Of a DNA stretch of 64,000 nt, positions 45,582-57,574 are shown in pieces (position 1 is the stretch's first letter; each line of letters opens with the position of its first letter). The stretch is from positions 14,880,001 to 14,944,000 of the forward strand of contig OY992835.1 in the NCBI GenBank assembly GCA_963921425.1, in the 5' to 3' direction. The translations under genes and the position numbers were made by a program. The stretch comes from Dryas octopetala. Taxonomy: Eukaryota > Streptophyta > Magnoliopsida > Rosales > Rosaceae. The notes under the pieces are model-generated. The model ran no database searches. It was not told where the DNA came from and saw only the letters and a list, made by a program, of their open reading frames with translations.

Positions 45582-46145
45582 ATGGAGGGGAAACAAATAA
45601 TTAGGTCTTTAGTGCTTGTTTGCTTTGTGTTGGGATTGCTCATAGAACAGTCCACAGCTGGTATCATAGCGTGCTATCCTCCTTGCTTTGTCTCGTGTAT
45701 GGTCCTACCACCACACAACCCTCTCAAGTGTGGCTTTGAGTGCTTGAAAAGTTGCATCCATCCTCATCCTGAACCTGCTCCTGGTCCTTCTTCTTTGAAT
45801 ATGCAAACAAACCCTCAATATTTTTGCGAGCTTGGTTGTGCTACCTCTTTGTGCGCCAATATCAGCACCAAAGATAACCCTAGTAATTACATCTCTCTCT
45901 CTCTCTCTCTTAAATATTTTTCCTAGGTGACCTCTCACAGCATGTATGTGGGTCCCACATATTTATTGTAAGAGAAAAAGCATATATGAGTATTGTTAAT
46001 TACATAAAAAAATTTCCCCTCTCTCTATGTTCGTTTGTGTATGACTAACCATTTTTTTTTTCTTTTGTTTTCTTTAACAGAAGCAGAAGAGGTGAAAGCT
46101 TGTGTGGATTCTTGCTCTGGCACATGCACCTCAGCAAAGAACTAA
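45582..46145 (+). CDS. Thionin-like secreted cysteine-rich peptide
   Basis: Two exons, 45582-45882 and 46081-46145, in phase with GT-AG ends; 121 residues. The start MEGKQIIRSLVLVCFVLGLL is followed by a signal peptide ending near QSTAG. Motifs are CYPPCFVSC, CGFECLKSC, a Pro-rich insert (PHPEPAPGPSS) not present in the copy at 59315, FCELGCATSLC, and CVDSCSGTC in exon 2. It is intact, with a TATA box at 45477. The ATG is chosen over an upstream in-frame TTG. A secreted defence or signalling peptide is the usual view of this family; the exact role is unknown. Confidence 0.85.
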
Positions 46146-46896
46146 GCTAGATCTACTACATTGGTTTACAATTTTATTGCAATTCAATAAAAGCGCGCAT
46201 GCGTTGATCATATTCTTAGGAACATATATGTGGTTGTAATTTGCAAACAAGATTATTATTTGATCAGTTGTTTTGAGCTTAGGACTCGGGTTTTGTCAAA
46301 ATCAAAGTATTAAATTTGAGTTGTCGGATATATGGCAATCAATATTAATTAATTTTGAGTTACATTTATCTATGTAATGAAATTTGAACATGCATAAGCG
46401 CACTAAGACATATATTTTATTGATTGGCCAAAAATAAAACTATAAAAGAATATCGGCAATGCTAGGTGCCCTAATAATTGGTGCCATAATTGTGTCATCA
46501 GACCATGATATCTAATGCATGAAAGCCATGATATCCTTCAATCCCCATTAGACCACATTTCTTGAACTGGTTAAACAATTTTAGATGTACTTCAAATCAA
46601 TCCCACCCAAATTAATATTTCATTGTTGTTTATACGAGTAAATAAACTGTTTTTAGAATATTCTATGAAATCGAACGATCAGATTCATTGCACATTCATC
46701 ATGTTAAATCTAGTATATAGTTAGTACGTGATTTTGATTGTTTCCACCTCTCACCAAATATCGATATAGTACAAATTCAATTGAAATAATTTCTAATCGT
46801 ATGTGAAATATAAAATTTATATAGTTTTTTTTTTTATTTCAATAGAGTGAGCTATATTATCTGGCCTTAAGAATTAAATAGGAACCAAGTAGAAGA
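46146..46896. other. 3' flank of the thionin-like gene
   Basis: The sequence from about 46190 to 46440 parallels 44560-44810. No gene is seen. The CACTA element begins at 46897. Confidence 0.45.
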
Positions 46897-46915
46897 CACT
46901 ACAAGAAAAATATAT

Positions 46916-47505
46916 TTGGGCGACCAAACTTTGGGCGACGAACATATATTCGTCGCCCAAAGGAATTTAGGGCGACGAAAAAGAAAATTTGTCGCTCAAA
47001 GTCATAAAGGTTTGGGCGACGAACATGTTCGTCGCTCAAAGAAGGTTTGGGCGACGAATCAGACATTCCTCGCCCAAAGTTACTTTGGGCGACGAACACA
47101 TTTCGTCGCCTAAACATTAACAACAAACAATTAATTGAGAAATACATTGGGCGAGGAATATACTTGTTCGTCGCCCAAAGTTACTTTGGGCGACGAACAT
47201 GTATATTCCTCGCCCAAACTTACTTTGGGTGACAAAATATTTCGTCGCCCAAACTCATTTTGGGCGAGGAATATACATTTCGTCGCCCAAAGTAACTTTG
47301 GGTGACGAAATTATGTTCCTCGCCCAAAATGAGTTTGGGCGACGAAATATGTTCGTCGCCCAAAGGATCATCCTGTTTTGTAATAATGGTTTGGGCGAGG
47401 AACCTCACAATTCGTCGCCCAAAGTTTGTTTGGGCGACGAAATGTTATGTTCCTCGCCCAAGATCACTTTGGGCGACGAAATTTGTAGTTCCTCGCCCAA
47501 AGTAA
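46916..47505. repeat. Left subterminal repeat array of the CACTA element
   Basis: More than a dozen copies of TTTGGGCGACGAA or its complement TTCGTCGCCCAAA, with the variants GGGCGAGGAA and TTCCTCGCCC. They are often arranged as face-to-face pairs 10-40 bp apart. In CACTA elements such motifs are binding sites for the TnpA protein (established for maize En/Spm). Frames across it are artefacts. Confidence 0.9.
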
Positions 47506-47599
47506 GAATATTTTTTTGTTTACAATTTTATATATGTAATAGCATACTATACGATTGTATTTCCAAAGATCATAACCATTCATTTTTTAATTCCCCACT

Positions 47600-48380
47600 T
47601 AAGGATCATCCATGCAAAAAATTAGCTCAATCGGAGATGTAGAAGTTAGGTAACGGTGGTTGAACTTATGAACGATTGTAAATTTTGTAATACGAATCGA
47701 AGTATGAGATGAATTCCGATTTAGCCGATTTTTTGCAGGGATGATCTTCCAGTATAAACGAATAGAATGAACGGTTCCGATCGTTAAAATCACATTGTAG
47801 TCTTCACAAATTGTTGAATCACCAAAATTTCTACCCAAAAGTTAATATAATTATACTCTTTAAGTGTATTTGTATGTAGAAGATCACTTTTGTATTGTGT
47901 TTTTAACGATCCGAACCGATCATTCCTTAGTGCCTCACTCAAAGATCATCCATGCAAAAAATTAACTCAACTGGAGATGTAGAAGTTAGGTTTAGCATTT
48001 AGGATGTATGAACGATCTTGATTCTTATAATAATAATCGAACGGGTAGATGAACTCCGATTGAGCCGATTTTTTGCAGGGTTGATCTTTGAGTATGAACA
48101 TATATGAAGAATGGCTCTGATTGTGATAATCACGTTGTGGTCTTCACAATTATTGAAGCTACAAGGTTTTAACGAAAGAGTTGATATAATTTTAGTCTTC
48201 AAATGCAAAAATCACTGATTTATATGTAGAACCTTATATGTCGATTGTGTTTTTAACGATCTGAACCGTTCATTTATTAGTTTGTCACTCAAAGATCATT
48301 CCTCTAAAATATTAGGTCAATTGGAGATCTAGAAGTTTGGTATTGGAGCTCGAACGTATGAACGATCATGGTTCATAAAA
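47600..48380. repeat. About 340-bp tandem repeats between subterminal arrays
   Basis: Two and a part copies start near 47603, 47943 and 48295 (GATCATCCATGCAAAAAATT). Each contains an inverted pair: GATCATC..TGCAAAAAATTAGCTCAAT and CCGATTTTTTGCAGGGATGATC. The same words are found in the foldback MITEs at 39026, 57190 and 60620. Confidence 0.8.
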
Positions 48381-48391
48381 AAATTCAACTT

Positions 48392-48712
48392 TGGGCGACG
48401 AAACGTAGCTTTAGGCGACGAACAGTGCGTCGCCCAAAGTCTGAAATTATGGCGGGATAAAACGGTGCCCTAAAGTCAACAACTTTGGGCGACGAACATG
48501 AATTCGTCGCCCAAAGTCACTTTAGGCGAGGAACTAAAACGTTTGTCGCCCAAAGTGACTTTAGGCGACGAATTGATGTTCGTCGCTTTAACATACTTTG
48601 GGCGACGAACATGAATTCGTCGCCTAAAGTCACTTTGGGCGACAAACTTTTTAATTCCTCGCCTAAAGTGACTTTGGGCGACGAATTCATGTTCGTCGCC
48701 CAAAGTCTTTAG
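48392..48712. repeat. Inner subterminal repeat array
   Basis: A second block of TTTGGGCGACGAA-type motifs, including the variant TTTAGGCGACGAA. It is followed at once by the pyrimidine-rich leader. The block may be part of the promoter of the transposase transcript. Confidence 0.85.
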
Positions 48713-48719
48713 ATTAATA

Positions 48720-49240
48720 CCCATTTCTGGGTTCACTTCGGTCAGCTCACTCACTCTCACCTCACCTTCGCAGCGCCGCGCAGCCTCTCACCCTCGCAGC
48801 GCCTCCTCCTTCCCTCAGGTCTCACTCCCTCCTCCTCCTCCTCCTCCTCCCTCCGCCTCCTCCTCTTCCTCCCTCCTTCCCCGAAACCCAAATCCGCCCC
48901 CCACCCCCCGCGAAAACCCACCCCCCCTACCGAAACCCACCCCCCCCATCAGCAACCCACCCCCCGCGAAAACCCACCCCCCTACCGAAACCCACCCCCC
49001 CCATCGGAGACCCACCCGCCCCTCCCCTGAAAATCCACCCTCGCCGAAACCCACCCCCGAAAATACCCACCCCCGCCGAAACCCACCCCCGCAAATACCC
49101 ACCCCCGCCGAAACCCACCCACCCCCACCGAAACCCATCCCCCCCCCCCAGCCGAAACCACTCACCCAAACCCCCCCCCCCCCCCGAGAAGCCGAAAGCA
49201 GCTCACCCCCCCTCCCCCCACTCGAAGCCGAAAGCACAGG
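48720..49240. promoter_or_regulatory. C-rich leader region of the transposase unit
   Basis: Long runs of CCACCCCC and CCGAAACCCACCCC, with (CTC)n at about 48830-48850. The minus strand is therefore G-run rich and could form G-quadruplexes. Glycine-rich minus-strand frames here are composition artefacts. The likely transcription start and 5' UTR of the transposase lie in or near this stretch; that is an inference. Confidence 0.45.
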
Positions 49241-50116
49241 TATTTGTTTTTGTTTTTTTTTTTTTTGAATTTATGGTATTTTGCTGGTATTTTCTGTTTT
49301 TTTTTGGGTATTTTCTGTTTTTTATGGTATTTTCTGTTTTTTATTGGTATTTTCTGTTTTTTATGGTATTTTCTGTTTTTTATGTTTTCTAATATTGTGG
49401 ATTTTGTACTTGTTGTGGATTTTGCATAAATTGATTGTGAAATTTCTGATTTTAGTGGTAATTAGTTAATGTTGTGAGTTTTTTTAATTTAGTGGTTTGG
49501 TTGTGAAATCTGAATTTAGATTGATGTTGAGCCCATATTTGACAATGATTTATTTTTTTGGTGAAGGAAGGATAGTGTTGCATTTGTTGTGAAGGATAAT
49601 TGCATTTTTGGTGAGGTATGTGTTTAATCTATCTTTTAGTTAAGTTTTTGTATGATTTAGTATTTAATGTTTCATATATAATTGTATTAAATTTTTGAGT
49701 GAATTAGTTTGTATGTTAAAATTAATTATAAAATTCATTAATTAATTTGTATGTTTTTATATGCTAAAATTTAATAGTTTGTTTGTATGCTTATATGTAT
49801 ATTGTTAAATTAATTATAATTTAGTTTGTATGTTACATTTAGTTTAGTTTTAATTGCAAAATTTTCGATGACGTAGTCCAGCACTCCTCGAGTACTGGGT
49901 GAGGTCATGTGGCACGAAGCGCTTGTGCGAAGTTATCAATCGATAACTTTGTACATTTAACTAGTCGTGCGAAGTTATCAGTGGATAACTTTGTACACTA
50001 AATTTCAATCGATACCTTAGACCCGTTCGAGAGTCTATTGGACGCGCGCATGGGCGCTTGGCGTGACTGCGCTCCAATATGATTCTTGAATTGTCCAAAT
50101 TACCCATGGACAGTTT
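49241..50116. other. T-rich leader or intron ahead of the transposase gene
   Basis: Includes several near-identical repeats of TATTTTCTGTTTTTTATGG at 49295-49400. It also holds two direct copies of a GCGAAGTTATC...GATAACTTTGTAC palindromic unit, at about 49929-49957 and 49975-50003. No gene is seen. Confidence 0.4.
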
Positions 50117-50341
50117 GGGAGTGCACAATTATGTGTTGTGGTTAGCGGTTCATGTGACGTGGTTTTGATCTGAGAAAATTTCGGCAACATCTCCTTATGT
50201 GTTCTTCGAGTGCATACTAGATATTTGTTTTAAATATCTACGTCGTGCACTTGGAGAACCATAGGGAGATGCTGCCGAAATTTTCCCAGATCAAAACCAC
50301 GTCGTGTGAGCGTTGACCACGACACATATGTGCATTCTCGA
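50117..50341. repeat. Long inverted repeat in the transposase leader
   Basis: Arms of about 108 bp (50117-50224 and 50234-50341) with a loop of about 9 bp. They share GACGTGGTTTTGATCTG, AAAATTTCGGCA and CATCTCC with few mismatches. It ends about 75 bp before the transposase ATG. If transcribed it would form a long hairpin. Confidence 0.85.
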
Positions 50342-50415
50342 ATGGGATAGGGCCCTTACCGGAGGCATAAGGAGACGAAGAATGGTGACGCATCGTTTTC
50401 TAATTGTCGTGTAAT

Positions 50416-53400
50416 ATGGAAACAGGCATCATGGACCGACAGTGGATACGTAATACGAATCGTGTTAGTGATGAATATTTGTATGGGATCGAGTCATTTA
50501 TCCAAGTTGCACAGGAACATGTCAATGCTCAGAATAATATAAGGTGTCCGTGCCGGAATTGTAACAACTCTTTATGGAAGACAGTGCGTGAAGTCAGAAT
50601 TCATTTGGTGAGATTTGGGATGTCACACAACTATACGACATGGTATTATCATGGTGAACCGAGAGTTTATGCTTCGACGTCCTCGGAGACCCGAACAATT
50701 CTGCAGCCTACTGAATCTGTTGCTGATGATAATGACCAAGTGATGGGCATAATAAACGATGCTTATCCATATGCATCGCTAGATCACGAAGTCAGTCAGG
50801 ATGATACAGAGAGCGATAATATGGATCAAGATGATGGGTTGCCCGAAGTCCAAAGAGAAGAGTTTGATAAGTACGAGAGATTGTTGAAACAAGCTCAGCG
50901 GGAATTGTACTCTGGTTGTGAAGAGTTCTCAGTGCTAACTGCTGTTGTGGAGTTAATGCATTGGAAAGTACTTAATCAACATTCGAATCGAAGTTATGAT
51001 CAGTTGATGGGGATTTTGAAACGAATGCTTCCAAAGAACAATCATATACCTGAAACCCATTATCTTGCGAATAAGGTGTTGAAAGATCTCGGTTTGGGAT
51101 ATGAAAAGATTCATGCATGCAAGAATGATTGTGTATTGTTTTACAAAGAACACCAAGGGAAGGATAAATGCCCTGTGTGCAATGAACCGAGATATAAGAA
51201 CAAGTCTGTAGAGAGAAAGAAACAGATTCCGCAAAAGGTGTTGCGTTATTTCCCACTTAAGCCAAGGTTGCAACGATTGTACATGTCGACACATACTGCA
51301 ACTGACATGAGGTGGCACAAAGATAAGCGGGTTGAGGATGATGTGATGAGACATCCTGCAGACGGAAGCGCATGGAAAGAATTTGACAAGATATATCCGG
51401 ATTTTGCAGCAGATGCACGAAATGTCAGATTAGGACTTGCTACTGATGGATTTAATCCATTCGGAAATATGAGCACATCTCACAGCACTTGGCCAGTGGT
51501 CGTGGTTCCTTATAATTTGCCTCCCTGGAAATGCATGAAAAAAAAATTCACAATTATGACGCTATTAATTCCAGGACCGCAATCCCCTGGCAAGGAGATC
51601 GATGTATATTTGCGGCCGTTGATTGATGAGCTGAAAGAATTGTGGCAAAATGGTGTGCCGACATATGATAAGTCCACCGAAACAATGTTTTCCTTGCGTG
51701 CGGCAGTCATGTGGACAATAAATGATTTCCCAGCTTATGGGAATTTATCAGGCTGGAGCACCAAGGGTTATATGGCATGTCCTACTTGTAATAAAGATAT
51801 AACTTCCGCTTGGCATGGTGGTAAAGTATGTTATATGGGCCACCGAAGATGGTTGCCGGGGGATCATAAATGGCGTCACAGTAAGGAGGCCTTTGACGGA
51901 AAAAAGGAGATGGGCGTGAAACCTAAAGAATTATCTGGTGATGACATCTTGAGGCAGTTGAATAACTTAGAATTTGGCCGGATTGGTAAACATCCCTCTA
52001 ACAAAGAACGAAATATGCCAAGGTCACCTGCACATCTAAATTGGACAAACAAGTCGATATTCTTCGAGTTGGAGTATTGGTCCAAGTTGAAAATCAGGCA
52101 CAATCTCGATGTAATGCATATTGAGAAGAACGTGTGTGAAAGTTTGGTGGGGACAATCTTGGGCATTGAGGGAAAATCAAAGGACACAATTAAGGCTCGA
52201 CAAGATTTGCAAGAAATGGGCATCAGGAAACATTTGTGGTTAACGAAGAAGGGTGATAAATTGATAAAGAAACATCCATTTTATACCATGAAGCCTGTGG
52301 ACAAGAAAGAATTCTTAAAGTTTCTTGCATCGGTCAAATTTCCAGATGGATACGCGGCCAATATCTCTCGAAATGTGAAAATCGACTCTGGAAAAATTTT
52401 GGGCTTGAAAAGTCATGATTGTCATGTTTTATTGCAACGTCTGCTTCCGGTGGGTATTCGAAAGTTTTTGCCCGAAGATGTGGTTGAACCGATTGTTGGG
52501 TTGTCGAGGTTCTTTCAGCATATCTGTGCTAAGACGTTGCGCGTGTCGGACATGGCAAAATTGAAAGATGAGATTGTGTACATCCTATGCAAATTTGAAC
52601 AAATATTTCCACCGGCCTTTTTTGATATAATGATTCATTTAATGATACATTTACCGCAAGAGGCAATTCTTGCTGGGCCGGTCAGTTATCGGTGGATGTA
52701 CCCAATAGAAAGGTAACAATTTCTAAACTATTTCATTACTATTCTCCAAGTTCAGCTCTATGTTACTCATAAAATTTTTCTCACTATGTAATTACATTTG
52801 CAGAATGTTGGGTAATTACAAAAGGTACGTCCGAAATCGGGCACGCCCCGAAGGCTCCATAGCAGAGGCATACATTGCAAATGAATCCATCACGTACTGT
52901 GCAATGTACCTCAGCAGTGTTGAGACGTCATTCAATCGCCCCCAACGCAACGACGACGGCGGTGAAAAAAATGAGACACTTTCTGTCTTTTCTCAAATTA
53001 CACGACCATTTGGCGAAGCCCCTAAATCAGCTGTTGAATTCTCGAAACACGATATGGAGGTGGCTCATTGGTTCATACTCAACAATTGCGAAGAAGTTGA
53101 CTCTTTACGCATTGAGCATGAGGAACTAATGAAGCGCGACTATCCAAGATGGGACATGGAACGTGTACAGAAAAAGCATCGGGAATTGTTTCCTAAATGG
53201 TTTAAGGAACATGTAAGTGATTACTGACAATAATGATCAGTTCGTTCATGTGTTTGTAAATTTTTTGTAATATATTAATTCCATTGTCTTTTAACAGATG
53301 GAAAAGCTGACTGATGATAATTCGCCGTTATACAAGGAGTTAATGAGTTTGGCGAGTGGTATTCAATGGGTTGAAACGTTTTCCGGATGTAATGTGAATG

Positions 53401-53954
53401 GAGTCAAGTTTTTAACTGTAGAACGAGATGCCATCTTGAGCACTCAAAATAGCGGGGTTTGTGTAGAGAACTTGGACACTGGCACGGTTGATTTCTACGG
53501 CAAGCTGACGAGTGTACATCAAGTCTTGTACTCGCATCGCTTTCAAGTTGTGTTATTTAAGTGTGATTGGTTTAATACAGACCCGAATAGGAAAAACAGT
53601 ATTAAACTCGATTACGACTTAATATCTGTGAATACAAACACTCGATGGTATGAGAATGATCCATTTATTCTTGCCACAATGGCAAAACCAGTATGTTATC
53701 TGGATGACCCTAAGGCGGGTGTGGGTTGGAAAGTAGCTCAGATGATTCAGAATCGAAATATATGGGATATTCCAGAAAAAGAAAATCAGGATGACGTGGC
53801 CTATCAAGAGGATTCATCTTCGACCATACCTAATCCATACAACAATGATGTTATCATACAACAAGTCGAGATACATGACGTTCCTCCAATTGAGATCGAT
53901 GCCTTATCAATTGATCTTGGGCCACTTCCCCGAATTGATGTTAATGATTTCATC

Positions 53955-53996
<42 letters not shown>

Positions 53997-54104
53997 GATG
54001 ATGAAGATGAAGATGAAGATGAAGATGAATATGAAGATGATGATGTTGATGGTATCGATGATGATGATGATGAAATGAGTATTTCTAGTGGTGATTCAGA
54101 TTAG
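50416..54104 (+). CDS. CACTA transposase (Tnp2/TnpD type)
   Basis: Three exons, 50416-52712, 52804-53212 and 53298-54104, GT-AG and in phase; 1170 residues. The N-terminal transposase-associated domain (about 6-85) has CPCRNCNN. The Tnp2 core (about 200-560) includes YFPLKPRLQRLY, RWHKDKR, LATDGFNPFGN, WPVVVVPYNLPPW and HNLDVMHIEKNV. A DUF4218-like region is at about 660-800, and a DUF4216-like region (FYGKLTSVHQVLYSHRF...VLFKCDWF) is in exon 3. The tail from about residue 1115 is almost pure Asp/Glu. It binds and cuts the element ends. ATG 50416 is used; ATG 50431 (MDRQWI) is an alternative that fits the family start well. No lesion is seen. Confidence 0.94.
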
Positions 54105-54213
54105 TAATTGATAATGGTGATTCATATTAGTAAGTGATAATGATGATTCAGATTAGTAAGTTATTACTTTAGTTTTCTTTTTTACTAACATAAATATTTA
54201 TTGAATTGTGCAG

Positions 54214-55982
54214 ATGAGTTTGATCTCGAACAGGGGTGGATCTCGGAGGTCCACTTTAGCATCTATGTCCGCCCCTGCAGCCCAGCCCGCCCCTGCAGCC
54301 CAGCCCGACCTCATAGCCCAGGGCGACTCGACCCCGGCGATAGCCCCAGATTTCTCATCTAGTACTGGGTCTGGGATTCAGTCGGCACGGAGGGCCCGAC
54401 GGGGTCACCGTTATGGTGCATATGATAATGTTGCATCATCCACTCGTACTGCCTCATCATCAGAGAGTAAGAAAAATGTTTTCACATCACTTGTGTTTAT
54501 GTTTAATTTTATTTAGATGTTATAACATTACTGTGAAATTAATATGTTATATTTGCTTTTCTAGGTACCAAAACCACGAGGGGGATAAGTAGAGGGTTGA
54601 AGGCGTCGCGAATCACTCGCACGACGAACGAGAGGATTCGAATCGTTATTGAGCAAGGTCACCTACGACCGAGCAAGGAGGTCCATAGTACTTTCGCTTC
54701 CTTTGTCGGATCGATTATCCGTGGTGAATGCCCCATGCTTTTCCCCAGTTGGGAAAAGGTTGATGACGCCATCAAGAGGAGCATTATGGGCTCCATTTCT
54801 GTGAGTATATTTCGATTAATATAAAATGATTAATTTGATCATTCCTAACAATTTGATAATTGCATTTTTTTCAGGTAAACTATGACATTCGGATGGAGGA
54901 TCCGGATGTAGCTAGGTATATGGAGAAGTTATTGAGAAAAGTGTACGCCCAATGGAAGCACGAGCTGCACAAAGAATATAACATGTTTGGATCGGCAGAT
55001 GAGGCATTGGCCAGCCCTCCTTCGGAGATGGCAGCTCGGCTTGATCAGTGGCAGTGGTTGTGCACTGATTTTCAGAGTCCGGAATTTTTGGTATGTTATA
55101 TCATTTTAAGACTTCACAATTATTTTTTCTTATGTTATTCCTTTATTGTGTATACACTAATATGTGCATTTCCAATTTGCTTCATATTTAACAGAGGAAG
55201 TCGAATGCCAATCTTCAGAACCGGAAAGCGCCCGCAAGGATTGATCATCATGGTGGTTCCATGCCCTTCTCATACCGGGTGGAGTCATATCGTCAGGTGC
55301 GCTATTATTTAATTTAATATATATATATTCCTTAGTATTGTTTGAGTTTTTGTCAACATTACATTCTTTTTCAGGCTGGTTCGCAATTTCCGGAGGTCGA
55401 CAACTACGGGGATGTTTATGCCCGACCCGGCAACGACAAGGGCAAGGCGAAGCACGTTAGTTTTTTATATTTTAGTTTTATTTCACAAATTTAAATTTTT
55501 GTATTTGATTTCTTAATTCCTAACTTGTGTATAATATTTTGAAGGCTGAGATGCTCGCCAAGAAGGCGAGTTATTTGGAGGAGGTGGCCAGCCAGTACCC
55601 TCCGGACACTCCGTTGGAGACGATCTCAGTCCCCGATCCCGATGCCGGTCTTCGTATTATGACGGAGACACTGGGTGTTAGGCGTGGTAGGGAGATACGC
55701 GGAATGGGAGCGGGTCGGGTTCGTGATCTCAGCGCCGGGTCTTCATCTCAGCCATCTGCAGATATAGTCAACCTGACCACTGAAGTGCAGTTGTTGAAGG
55801 GTCAGCTAGAAGAATCGAGAGCGGCATATGCGGAGCAGACGAGTAAGGTGCAGCAGATGCAGCAGATGTTTGGCCAGTTGGCCAGGATTGTACCTGGGTT
55901 TGTGCTGCCGCCCAACATCGACCAGTGCATGCCAGACTCCTCCACCAGTGTCGATGATGCTACTGACCTAGGGGGCCATTAG
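54214..55982 (+). CDS. CACTA second protein (PF03004-type, TnpA-like)
   Basis: Six exons, 54214-54466, 54565-54800, 54875-55090, 55195-55296, 55375-55455 and 55545-55982. All are GT-AG with agreeing phases; 441 residues. The N-terminus is Ser/Ala/Pro-rich and disordered. The middle part (RGLKASRITRTTNERIRIV, DPDVARYMEKLLRKVYAQWKHELHKEY, RRKSNANLQNRKAP-like, HHGGSMPF) is typical of the plant transposase family Ptta/En/Spm. The C-terminus has a coiled coil (VNLTTEVQLLKGQLEE...). Such proteins bind the subterminal repeats. The gene follows the Tnp2 gene on the same strand by about 110 bp. It is intact. Confidence 0.87.
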
Positions 55983-56161
55983 TTATTTGTATGTATGTAT
56001 TAATTAAATTGTTGTATGTATTAATTAAATTGTTTCTACTTTGTATGGATATTTTGGATATATATAAATTTATTAATTTTGTTTTATATAATTTTTGAAT
56101 TTTTTTTAATATTAAATTCATATATATAATTTAAATAAAAATTTTTTTTTTAAATAAAATA

Positions 56162-56692
56162 CGTTTGGGCGACGGACAAATTTCGTCGCCCAAAGATGGT
56201 TTGGGCGACGAACACCTTATTCGTCGCCCAAAGCATGTTTGGGCGACGAAATTTTTCCGTCGCCCAAACCATTTTTGGGCGACGAATAAGGTGTTCGTCG
56301 CCCAAACCCTATTTGGGTGACGAAATTTGTTCGTCGCCCAAAGCACGTTCCAGCGAGGAAATTAGCTTTTCCTCTCCCAAATCTTGTTTAGGCGACGGAT
56401 AATTTCGTCGCCCAAACATACTTTGGGCGACGAATAAGTGGGTTCGTCGCCCAAACCGTCTTTGGGCGACGAAATTTGTCCGTCGCCTAAACATTCTTTG
56501 GGCGACGAATTTTATGTTTTGGGAGACAAAAAAAATTCGTCGCCCCCTGGTGTCTTTGGGCGACGAAATTTATGGATTCGTCGCCCAAACTCTTGGGCGA
56601 AGAATTGCTCGACGAACCAGTTTCGTCGCCCAAACGTTTGGGCGACGAAACTCAACTTTGGGCGACGAATTCCGTTCCTCTCCCAAACCCTT
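56162..56692. repeat. Right subterminal repeat array of the CACTA element
   Basis: Over a dozen TTTGGGCGACGAA or complement copies in alternating orientation up to the terminal repeat. This mirrors the left array, but without the GAGGAA variant being common. Confidence 0.9.
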
Positions 56693-56708
56693 TTTTCTTG
56701 TAGTGAGA

Positions 56709-57189
56709 TAACACCCGAAAAATTCTTGAGTAGGGCTGTCTGACCATGTATATAGTACAACTATCCTATACTACGACGCTATGTGTACTGTTTATTTTAA
56801 AAAATAGAAAAAAACAATTTTTATCCTTGTGTTTTGTATGGTTTGCAATTTAAGGACATATATTTATAACCAATATGAACAAAAAATCATGTATGTAACC
56901 TTTAACTTGGTTTCTAAACAAAAATTGAAATTTTGAGTTTATTAAAATTGTCCTTATATTGCAAAAAACATGAAACACAAGGACCAAATATGGAGTTTTG
57001 AAACCAAAGGGTCCAAATATGTTTTCAAGGTAAAATACAGGGACTAAAAATGTTTTTTTTTTTTTCCTTTTAAAAATTATAAACTTTACTTGAAATAAGC
57101 ATACATGTGAATATATGATTGGAGGTCTTACAAGACAAGTGGCACACTGTCCTACAGAAGAATCTCATAACCCCTCTTTGTGAATATGA
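56709..57189. other. Intergenic sequence
   Basis: AT-rich, no gene. It continues the thionin-like gene flank interrupted by the CACTA element. Confidence 0.35.
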
Positions 57190-57574
57190 AAATGCTATCC
57201 ACCTTCTCTAATTTAACTTCTCTATCGATCTTTTCCTTTATTATTCTCATTTTATAATGTAAATTAATAATCGAAACTATTCATTTTTTAGATCTAACTA
57301 TTAAGATCCTTAAACAAAAAATCAACCAAATCGGAAATCATTTGGTTATGTAATCGTGATCAAATAAACAAACGATTTTTATAACAATTTGATTCATATA
57401 TTGTTTGTTTATTTGATAACAATTATATGACCAAACGATTTCCAATTTAGTTGATTTTTTGCATTAAATGATCTTCAAATAATTATCTAAAAATTGAACG
57501 ATTTCGATCTTGAAAATACATTGTAGAATGAGAATAATAAAAGAGAAGGTCGGTGGAGAAGGTGGATAGCATTC
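57190..57574. mobile_element. Foldback MITE
   Basis: The ends AATGCTATCCACCTTCTC and GAGAAGGTGGATAGCATT are perfect inverted copies. Inner arms hold AAAAAATCAACCAAATCGGA and its mirror, and TTTATTATTCTCATTTTAT with its mirror. About 385 bp, no coding frame. Confidence 0.85.

Larger units (their letters stand above)
46897..56705 (+). mobile_element. Complete CACTA (En/Spm) transposon
   Basis: A 9,809-bp element with 14-bp perfect terminal inverted repeats (CACTACAAGAAAAA and its mirror), flanked by the 3-bp duplication AGA (46894-46896 and 56706-56708). Both ends carry arrays of TTTGGGCGACGAA in both orientations. Inside are two multi-exon genes, both intact in my reading: a Tnp2-type transposase and a PF03004-type second protein. 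The class of element, gene order and duplication size are those of plant CACTA elements. It lies between two thionin-like genes and could be autonomous. Confidence 0.96.

Noticed and set aside
46916-47505. Repeat-spacer pattern resembling a CRISPR array
   Set aside because: The repeats are 13-mers in both orientations with irregular spacing inside a CACTA end, in plant DNA. They are subterminal transposase-binding repeats.
48815-49237. Glycine-rich minus-strand frames
   Set aside because: Caused by C-run composition on the plus strand; no start context or conserved feature.
49929-50003. Palindromes GAAGTTATC...GATAACTT similar to loxP arms
   Set aside because: The spacer is 2-4 bp rather than 8, the arms are shorter and no recombinase gene is present. 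They are direct copies of a small palindrome within the transposon leader.
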